DNA of 64,000 nt from positions 94,891 through 158,890 of the forward strand of contig CANIVU010000004.1 of NCBI GenBank assembly GCA_947470805.1, written 5' to 3'. Numbering within the stretch: the first letter of the stretch is position 1; each line of letters begins with the position of its first letter. The notes below the pieces were generated by a model. It was not told where the DNA came from. It made no database searches and saw nothing but the letters and a program-made list of their open reading frames with translations. Source of the DNA: Acidobacteriota bacterium (GTDB lineage: Bacteria > Acidobacteriota > Terriglobia > Bryobacterales > Bryobacteraceae). Both the position numbers and the translations under genes were made by a program. Shown piece after piece: positions 58,361 to 64,000 of this stretch.

Positions 58361-60602
58361 TTTTCAGCTCGTTCTTTTCGCGGTCCCACGTGGCGTTGGC
58401 GAAGTTCTTGCGGTTCGTCGCGTTCTGCAGGCCGAGCCAGATTAACAGCGGTTTGTCGCGGAAGGTGAGCGTGCGGTCGACACGGAAATCGAACCGGAAG
58501 TAGTCGGAGGCGCGGACGCCGTTGACCTTCGTGAGATCGTAGATGCCGCGGCGTTGTTGCTTCGACAGGATCTCGTTGAAGGGGGTGTAGGGGCGGCCGC
58601 CGAAGTAGGCGACGCGGGAGGAGAACTCCCACTTGGAGTTCAGCCGGTAGCCGCCGACGGCGTTGAAGAGGAACGGATAGTCGAACGAACCGGGGCGCAT
58701 GATGCCGTCGAGGCCGGCGTGGCGGGTGCGGCTGAAGGAGAGGTTCGACTGGCCGAACCACTTTTGCGAGAACTTCTTTTCGACGAAGAACTCGATACCG
58801 CGGACACGGCCGCGGCCGGCACTGGTCATGGGGAAGAGCAGGTCGCTGACGGCGAAGGTGTCGCCGGTGTTGGCCAGGGAGAGTGAGCGGTAGTCCGTTG
58901 ACACGGGGTAGGTGGAGTAGTTCTTGGCGAAGCCTTCGATGGTCATGCGGAGCGTATCGCTGGCGACGTAGGAGAAGCCGGTGATGTAGTGATCGGCGCG
59001 GATGGGGGCCAAGCCTCTGTTCACCGGGAAGACGGAGAGGAAGAGGAAGAAGGGCTGTTGATAGAACGTCCCGTAACTGGCTTTCCAGGCAAGCTTGTTC
59101 GTGAGGCGGAAGCTGGCACCGGTGCGGGGGCTGAAGCGGCTGGCGCCGATGTACTGGTAGTTATCGAAGCGGCCGCCCCAGGTGACGTTGAGACGGGTGC
59201 CGATGTTCTTCGCCGTTTGCAGGTAGGCGCCAGTTTGGCGCGCGTGGTAGGACTGGCGAATGGCGAAGCGGTTGATGTTGCGTTCGGCGGTGAAGGGGCT
59301 GTCGTCACCGAGGGGCTGCGAGGCATCGTAGTTGATGCGGAACATCTTGTAGCTGCCGCCGAGTTGGACCTTATCGATCATGGGGACATAGGTCGTGAGG
59401 TCGTACTTGATGGTGGTTTCGCCTTCGCGGTTCTTTTCCCGGTAGACGATGGGGGCTTTGGAGATCAACTCATCGGCGTTCGAGCCCACGGTGCCGAAGC
59501 GGATGAGGTCCTTGACCTGCTGGTTGACGGTGGCTTCGGAGTGGGTGACTCCGAGGAGGCCGACGGTACGGTCGCCGATGAGGCGCTGCCAGTTGAAGCC
59601 GGTGGCGGAGCGCCAGCCGTCGTAGCGGATGTCGAGGGTGGCGATTTCGCTGTCGGGTTTTTTGTCGTTCGTTGGGCCGAGGCGGATGTTGTCGAGGCCG
59701 GTGAAGTTGACGGCCCAGATTCGGTCCTTGGGCGTGAGGTCGTAGAGGACTTTGGTGTTGAAGCTGTAGTTGACTGGGACGCCGCCGAAGCCGATGTCTT
59801 TGGTGAAGAGGTCGAGGAAGCTGCGGCGGGCGGAGATGATCCAGGAGCCTTTTTCCTTCTTGATGGGGCCTTCGAGGATGGCGCCGGCGCCGGCGAAGCC
59901 GAGGGTGGCGCGGCCGGAGAATTTCTCGCGATTACCTTCGCGCTGGGCAATTTGGAGGACGCCGGAGAGGCGGTTGATGTAGGGGCTGGGCTGGCCGCCG
60001 GTGAGGAAGTTGACGTCACGGATGAGCTCGGAATCGAGGATGGAGACGGTGCCGCCGGCGGAGGCGAAGTTGGCGAAGTTGTTGATGTTGGGGATTTCGA
60101 CGTTGTCGACGACGAAGAGGTTTTCGAGCGGGCTGCCGCCGCGGACGATGATGTCGTTCCGGAAGTCGTTGGAGCCGATGGCGACGCCGGGGAGCGTCTG
60201 GACATAGCGGGAGACGTCCTGGAGGGCGCCGGCGGATTTGCCGATTTCGCGGGCCTGGATGAGGTAATTGGAATTCTTGATTTCTTCAGGTGTGACGAAG
60301 ACAGATTCGGTGACGGTGACCGATTGGGCGAGGAGGATATCGACTCGGCCTTCGAGACCGGCGCGGACTTCGACGGCGGTGGTGAGGCGGCCGCCGACAT
60401 CGAGGATGTAGGAGCCGGCGCGCAGTTCGGAGAGGCGGAAGTCGCCTTTGGCGTCGGAAGTGGCGCATTTCTGTGTGTTCTGGACGCAGATGCGAACGTT
60501 GGGTGCGCCGACGGAGCCGCGGATGGAGCCTACGCCGGTGGTGTCTTGACTAAGCAGTAAAGGGGCCGCGCTTACCAGGGCGGCGAAGAGACGAATATTC
60601 AC
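58308..60602 (-). CDS. TonB-dependent receptor with CarboxypepD_reg-like domain
   Basis: A signal peptide (RLFAALVSAAPLLLSQ) precedes a carboxypeptidase-regulatory-like domain (about 25-95, VRICVQNTQKCATSDAKGDFRL), the plug domain (TLPGVAIGSNDFRNDIIVRGG, FVVDNVEIP) and a 22-strand-type barrel ending in aromatic F (LGLFPLVGLDWRF). The length (764 aa) suits an outer-membrane receptor for siderophores or glycans; the ligand is unknown. No TonB-box is obvious. Confidence 0.94.
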   Translation of the reverse strand: MNIRLFAALVSAAPLLLSQDTTGVGSIRGSVGAPNVRICVQNTQKCATSDAKGDFRLSELRAGSYILDVGGRLTTAVEVRAGLEGRVDILLAQSVTVTESVFVTPEEIKNSNYLIQAREIGKSAGALQDVSRYVQTLPGVAIGSNDFRNDIIVRGGSPLENLFVVDNVEIPNINNFANFASAGGTVSILDSELIRDVNFLTGGQPSPYINRLSGVLQIAQREGNREKFSGRATLGFAGAGAILEGPIKKEKGSWIISARRSFLDLFTKDIGFGGVPVNYSFNTKVLYDLTPKDRIWAVNFTGLDNIRLGPTNDKKPDSEIATLDIRYDGWRSATGFNWQRLIGDRTVGLLGVTHSEATVNQQVKDLIRFGTVGSNADELISKAPIVYREKNREGETTIKYDLTTYVPMIDKVQLGGSYKMFRINYDASQPLGDDSPFTAERNINRFAIRQSYHARQTGAYLQTAKNIGTRLNVTWGGRFDNYQYIGASRFSPRTGASFRLTNKLAWKASYGTFYQQPFFLFLSVFPVNRGLAPIRADHYITGFSYVASDTLRMTIEGFAKNYSTYPVSTDYRSLSLANTGDTFAVSDLLFPMTSAGRGRVRGIEFFVEKKFSQKWFGQSNLSFSRTRHAGLDGIMRPGSFDYPFLFNAVGGYRLNSKWEFSSRVAYFGGRPYTPFNEILSKQQRRGIYDLTKVNGVRASDYFRFDFRVDRTLTFRDKPLLIWLGLQNATNRKNFANATWDREKNELKISNQLGLFPLVGLDWRF

Positions 60603-60655
60603 AAGAGTAAAGATGCAGGGTGTTGGCAGCGGGTGTTAATTTTGATGGGACTCCT

Positions 60656-61108
60656 ATGACCCGTCTCCTTGTTTCTTTTCTGTTTATTGCGGTTGGCTGG
60701 GCGCAGCCGAAGTTTGAAGACTATCCGGCGGCGAAGACGCATTCCGGAAAGCCGGCGACGGCGAAGGTGGAGCGGGCAGGGGACCGGATGTACCGGACGC
60801 GGATCCGGGAGGGGGCGGCGAAGGGGCCGAACTTTGCGGGACGGTTTACGGTGGTGCAGTGGGGGTGCGGATCGGCTTGTGTGGAGACGGTGATTGTAGA
60901 CGCGGGGAATGGGACCGTTTTCCATCTGCCGGGGGCGGAACTGGGGTGTTCGGATTTGATGTGTTCGTTGAATATGCAGTGCCAAACGGGAAGTGCGCCG
61001 TGGTACCGGTTGGATAGTGAATTATTGATCGTGCGGCATTGCAAGGGCGAAGAGGCGCGGACGGACTATCTGCGTTGGACGGGGACTAAGTTTGTGGCGG
61101 TGAAATAG
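60656..61108 (+). CDS. Secreted Cys-rich hypothetical protein
   Basis: ATG 60656 opens a signal peptide (MTRLLVSFLFIAVGWAQ) and a compact domain with six Cys (WGCGSACVET, GCSDLMCSLNMQCQTG, VRHCKGEE), probably three disulfides. The sequence GPNFAGRFTVVQWGCGSAC is a pattern I have seen in uncharacterised bacterial secreted proteins. Its function is not known. Followed at once by a strong bidirectional terminator. Confidence 0.75.
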   Translation: MTRLLVSFLFIAVGWAQPKFEDYPAAKTHSGKPATAKVERAGDRMYRTRIREGAAKGPNFAGRFTVVQWGCGSACVETVIVDAGNGTVFHLPGAELGCSDLMCSLNMQCQTGSAPWYRLDSELLIVRHCKGEEARTDYLRWTGTKFVAVK

Positions 61109-61137
61109 AAAAGCCCCGCCGGAGGGGCGGGGCTTTT
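61109..61137. terminator. Bidirectional intrinsic terminator
   Basis: AAAAGCCCCGCC-GGAGG-GGCGGGGCTTTT, 12-bp perfect stem with T- and A-tracts on both sides. It separates two convergent genes (60656+ and 61154-). Confidence 0.93.
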
Positions 61138-61153
61138 GCGGGTTTTGAGTTAC

Positions 61154-61771
61154 TTAGTTGGGGGTGGGAGCCGGGGCGGGCGCTGGCGCGGGAGCGGGGC
61201 TCGGTGCGGGAGCGGGCGCCGGGGCCGGAGCAGGGCTGGGGCTCGGGGCGGGGGCAGGAGCGGGTGCTGGGGCCGGCGTCGGGGCGGGGAGCGGGGTGCA
61301 GCTCAGGTTGCCGGCGGCGTCGAAGCCGGAGAGATAGGTGTTGGCCGGGCAGGACTTGTTGCCGAGGAGAGAGGCGACCGAGACAGGTGCGGGTGCCGGG
61401 GCGGCGATGGTGGCGTCGAAGGTACCGGTTTTCTTGGAGTCGTCGCCGCCGTTGGACTTGGAGTTGGACTTGACGGTGATGCGGTAGTTGCCGGCGTTGA
61501 GGATCGGCGGGGCGAGGGTGACGATGATGCGGGAGTCGGTGAAGAGGCTGACGTTGGGCAGGACGCCATCGATGGTTACGGTGGGCTTAACGGACGCGCC
61601 GAAGCCGGTGCCGTAGATGTCCATCTGGGTGGGGTTGGAGCTGCCCGAGACAAAGGTGAAGGTGACCTTCTGGATGTCGAGGGTGTTGGGGTCGTCGGCG
61701 CGGAGAGCGGGGGCGACAGCAAGCAGGCCGAGCGCGAGGCTGGCGGAAAACTTATTGAAGATAGATGGCAT
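61154..61771 (-). CDS. Secreted IPT/TIG-domain protein with Pro-Ala repeat tail
   Basis: A signal peptide (SLALGLLAVAPALRA) precedes an IPT/TIG immunoglobulin-like domain (QMDIYGTGFGASVKPTVTIDG, ILNAGNYRITVKS), a two-Cys segment (KSCPANTYLSGFDAAGNLSC) and about 45 residues of PAPAPSP repeats. The tail could extend the domain across a wall or matrix. The gene is 55 nt downstream of a TonB receptor gene, which also needs TIG-like partners only rarely, so linkage is not evidence of function. Confidence 0.8.
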   Translation of the reverse strand: MPSIFNKFSASLALGLLAVAPALRADDPNTLDIQKVTFTFVSGSSNPTQMDIYGTGFGASVKPTVTIDGVLPNVSLFTDSRIIVTLAPPILNAGNYRITVKSNSKSNGGDDSKKTGTFDATIAAPAPAPVSVASLLGNKSCPANTYLSGFDAAGNLSCTPLPAPTPAPAPAPAPAPSPSPAPAPAPAPAPSPAPAPAPAPAPTPN

Positions 61772-61825
61772 GAGGTTCTCTGCCTGTACCGTCGGAGACA
61801 GGCAGAGAACTGTGCCAAAGATTTT

Positions 61826-64000
61826 TTAGAAAACCAATTTGAGGCCGAACTGGACGAGGCGCTGGTCGAGGGCGGAGGTCCAGGCGAGGGTGGCCGGGGT
61901 GGTGATGGCACCGAGGGTATCGACGCTGGCGGTGGCGTTGATGCCGGTGACGTTGGTGTGGTTGAAGATGTTCGTCGATTCGAAGAAGAACTCCGGTTTC
62001 CAGCGTTCCTTGATGGGGAAGATGCGGGAGTAGCGGAGGTTCAGTTCCGAAGTCGCCGGGGCGCGGAGGGTGTTACGGCCGATGAACAGGGGGCGTTGGA
62101 AGCCGGCGGTGGCGGTGTTGTCGCCATTCAAAATGCGGTTGCCGCCCATGTTGAAGTTTTCGCCGGACTGGGCGTTGAACAACAGCGCGATGCGGTTGTT
62201 GTTGGCCAGGTAGCGGAGGGCCTGGTTGGTGACGGCGGCGGAGGTGTTCCAGACGAGATTGGCGTTGAAGGCTTGGCGGCGGTCGGTGAGCGAGTTGCCA
62301 CGGTCGCGGCGGCGGTTGGAGGCGTCGGAGAGGGCGGCGGCGCCGGAGTCGATGTTGTTCTGTTCGGGAGCGTCATCGATGGCGTGGGACCAGGTCCAGG
62401 AGGCGAAGGCGTCGAGGCCGCGGGAGAAGCGTTTGTCGAAGCGGAAGTTGAGGCCGTTGTAGTTCGACTTGCCGACGGATTCGGCGGAGAGGATGTTGTT
62501 GAAGCGGGTGTCGATGCGTCCCGAGCCGAAGATAGGGCGGCCGTCGGCGAGGGACGTGGGGCCGGCGATGAGGTTGATGTTGCGCCAGATGGGGAGGCGG
62601 TTGCCGGTGGTGTAGAGGTAAGTCGCGGTGAAGCCGGCGTTGTGGCCAAGGTCACGCGAGAGGCTGACGTTGGCGTTGGCGGAGTAGAGCGTGGCGAAGT
62701 CCGGCGAGACGGTGCTGATGTCCTGCGTGGCGAGGGTGAAGCCAGTGGGGATGCCGGGGAACACATTCGGGAAGGCCGGGGCTACGGCGTTGGTGGGGGG
62801 CACGCTGATGGAGAAGAAAATGGGCGAGCCGTTTTGCAGGATGGACTTGCGGTATTGATCCGTCTGGAACGGGTCGTAGAAGATGCCGCTAGAGGCGCGG
62901 ACGACCCATTTGCCGAGGCCCACGGAGGCGCCGAGGCGGGGGGCGAAGTTGTTTTTGTCCGTTCGGAAGGATTTGGAGGAGTTGAAGAGCGAACTGCTGT
63001 TGGCGGCCGGGGGGGTGAAGACGTCGTAGCGGAGGCCGTAGGTGATGGTGATGTTGGAGCGGGGCTTCCAGGAGTCCTGGCCGTAGAGGCTGGTGAACTG
63101 GGAACGGTAGGAGAGCGACGGGTTGCCGACGGTTTGCGCGAATGACGTGTAGCCTTTGGTGTTGGTCCCGGCGACGGCGGCGAGGTAGGTGGCGACCGAG
63201 GGGAAGGTGTAGATGGCGCTGGTTTGCTGGGTGTAGACGTCGGGGATCCAGCGCAGAGAGCCGCCGAATTTGAGCGAATGGCGATCGCGGTTCCAGCTGA
63301 AGTTTTCGGTGATTTCCGGGGTTTTTTCTTCGTAGAGGAAGCCGGTGTTGGGGGAGTTTCCGAAGTTGGCTACGCCGGCGATGGTGATGGAGGGGCCGGC
63401 GACGTTGGCTTCGAACTGGTTCTGGGCCTGGGAGCGGTATGGGATTTGGACGCGGAGTTCGTTGACGGCGTTGGGATTGATGACGGAGATCAACTGCAGG
63501 GCGCCGGCATGGGAGCGGTCGACGAAATTATAGGTCTGGGAGACGAGGGTGAGGCCGCCGCCGTTGTTGTAGGGCGAGTCGTTGCGGTGGCCACTGTAGC
63601 GGAGCGAGAGGCGGTTGGCGGAGTTGATCTGCCAGTCGGTTTTGGCGAGGAAGAAGGTGACGTCCTGCTTGAAGGGAATGGCGTTGGCGTAGCTGGCGGG
63701 GAGGCCGAGTTGGGCGATGACGGCGGCGGTGGGGGAGACGGGTTGGGGGAGATCGCGGACGACCTTTTCATACGACCCGAAGAAGAAGAGCTTGTCCTTG
63801 ATGAGGCGGCCACCGGCGGAGGCGTTGACGCCATTGACGTTGATTTCCGGAGTGGGGCGATTGAAGGCGAGGAGGGCGGGGCGGGCGCTGAAGCCGGTGC
63901 GGCGGAAGATGTAGGCGCCGGAGCCGTGGAGTTCATTGGACCCGGATTTGGTGATGGTGTTGAAGACGGTGCCGACGGTGTTGCCGAATTCGGGGGCGAA
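61826..64000 (-). CDS. TonB-dependent receptor-like outer-membrane protein, N-terminus beyond window
   Basis: The frame is open from 61826 through the right edge; the track starts internally at a TTG. Upstream of that point the frame continues (for example GNTVGTVFNTITKSGSNELH and FFFGSYEKVV), typical of acidobacterial OmpA/TonB-like 'Oar' receptors, and ends in an aromatic C-terminus (QFGLKLVF). The plug and CarboxypepD_reg domains lie outside the window. Ligand unknown. Confidence 0.92.
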   Translation of the reverse strand, partial: FAPEFGNTVGTVFNTITKSGSNELHGSGAYIFRRTGFSARPALLAFNRPTPEINVNGVNASAGGRLIKDKLFFFGSYEKVVRDLPQPVSPTAAVIAQLGLPASYANAIPFKQDVTFFLAKTDWQINSANRLSLRYSGHRNDSPYNNGGGLTLVSQTYNFVDRSHAGALQLISVINPNAVNELRVQIPYRSQAQNQFEANVAGPSITIAGVANFGNSPNTGFLYEEKTPEITENFSWNRDRHSLKFGGSLRWIPDVYTQQTSAIYTFPSVATYLAAVAGTNTKGYTSFAQTVGNPSLSYRSQFTSLYGQDSWKPRSNITITYGLRYDVFTPPAANSSSLFNSSKSFRTDKNNFAPRLGASVGLGKWVVRASSGIFYDPFQTDQYRKSILQNGSPIFFSISVPPTNAVAPAFPNVFPGIPTGFTLATQDISTVSPDFATLYSANANVSLSRDLGHNAGFTATYLYTTGNRLPIWRNINLIAGPTSLADGRPIFGSGRIDTRFNNILSAESVGKSNYNGLNFRFDKRFSRGLDAFASWTWSHAIDDAPEQNNIDSGAAALSDASNRRRDRGNSLTDRRQAFNANLVWNTSAAVTNQALRYLANNNRIALLFNAQSGENFNMGGNRILNGDNTATAGFQRPLFIGRNTLRAPATSELNLRYSRIFPIKERWKPEFFFESTNIFNHTNVTGINATASVDTLGAITTPATLAWTSALDQRLVQFGLKLVF

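Noticed and set aside
61136-63145. 669-aa plus-strand ORF, Gly/Val/Glu-rich
   Set aside because: Antisense to the TIG protein and the TonB receptor, low complexity, no start signal.
1-64000. CRISPR arrays, rRNA and tRNA genes, prophage
   Set aside because: No regularly spaced repeats, no rRNA or tRNA-like sequences and no phage or transposase genes were seen on reading; a covariance-model search was not possible here.

Overview
The window reads as high-GC chromosomal DNA of a soil-type acidobacterium of the Solibacter/Bryobacter kind. The reasons are carboxypeptidase-regulatory/TonB receptors, a DUF1549/DUF1553 cytochrome plus DUF1501 pair, a secreted Gfo/Idh oxidoreductase, hopanoid genes (hpnH, shc), a PEP-CTERM protein and an 'ARINGAKSQGPKTPEG' family protein. 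This placement is inferred from gene content only. I found no rRNA, tRNA, CRISPR array, phage or intact insertion sequence.

Layout. 1-1.7 kb: a NarL-type response regulator (cut by the left edge) and its sensor kinase, with a small secreted Lys-rich peptide downstream on the other strand. 2.2-6.6 kb: a tightly overlapping operon of an RpiB-like isomerase and a deoxyribose-phosphate aldolase, both with N-terminal extensions like those of bacterial-microcompartment cargo, then a GAF-GAF-PP2C phosphatase and lysA. 6.6-8.7 kb: a minus-strand cluster of two thioredoxin-fold proteins, two small CarboxypepD_reg-like secreted proteins and a LysW-like zinc ribbon with a very acidic tail. 9-12.3 kb: an esterase, a methyltransferase, and a pterin operon of two PTPS/QueD paralogues (one lacking the catalytic Cys) plus folE. 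12.3-15.4 kb: a TlpA thioredoxin, a GlcD-like oxidase and a secreted protein. 15.5-21.1 kb: a YtrA-type regulator, an ABC ATPase and three tandem paralogous permeases. 21.2-25.6 kb: hpnH with a partner gene, then a HAD hydrolase coupled to an alpha-hydroxy-acid oxidase. 25.6-28 kb: small genes and a decayed tandem duplication. 28-33.4 kb: membrane pyrophosphatase, an RlmI-like methyltransferase, Hsp20 and MsrQ. 33.4-40.3 kb: a PEP-CTERM lipoprotein, a transglutaminase-like protein, Gfo/Idh plus shc, a lytic transglycosylase and a hydrolase. 40.3-46.1 kb: a six-gene minus-strand run (M16 peptidase, TPM protein, nucleotidyltransferase, LemA, and an aldehyde dehydrogenase plus FAH-family dehydratase pair resembling the end of the Weimberg pentose pathway). 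46.1-53 kb: rlmN, ThuA, SDR, a diguanylate cyclase, infA, wecB and a single-ring AAA+ ATPase. 53.2-64 kb: the DUF1549/DUF1553-DUF1501 pair, an Rpn-like protein, an ABM protein, two TonB-type receptors and two secreted proteins.

Window-scale signals. (i) A family of long, nearly perfect palindromes sits between convergent gene ends (10.8, 40.3 and 47.5 kb), with a compensatory base change. (ii) Ten genes have a TANNNT -10-like hexamer only 6-9 nt before the start codon, which suggests many leaderless mRNAs. (iii) The plus strand changes from C-rich to G-rich near 21.6-21.8 kb whatever the gene direction. The most promising system is the rpiB-deoC pair, which looks like microcompartment cargo with no shell genes in view. 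Next are the stand-alone ClpC-D2-like ATPase with an LGF tripeptide at the ClpP-loop position, and the LysW-like protein that lacks the usual C-terminal glutamate.
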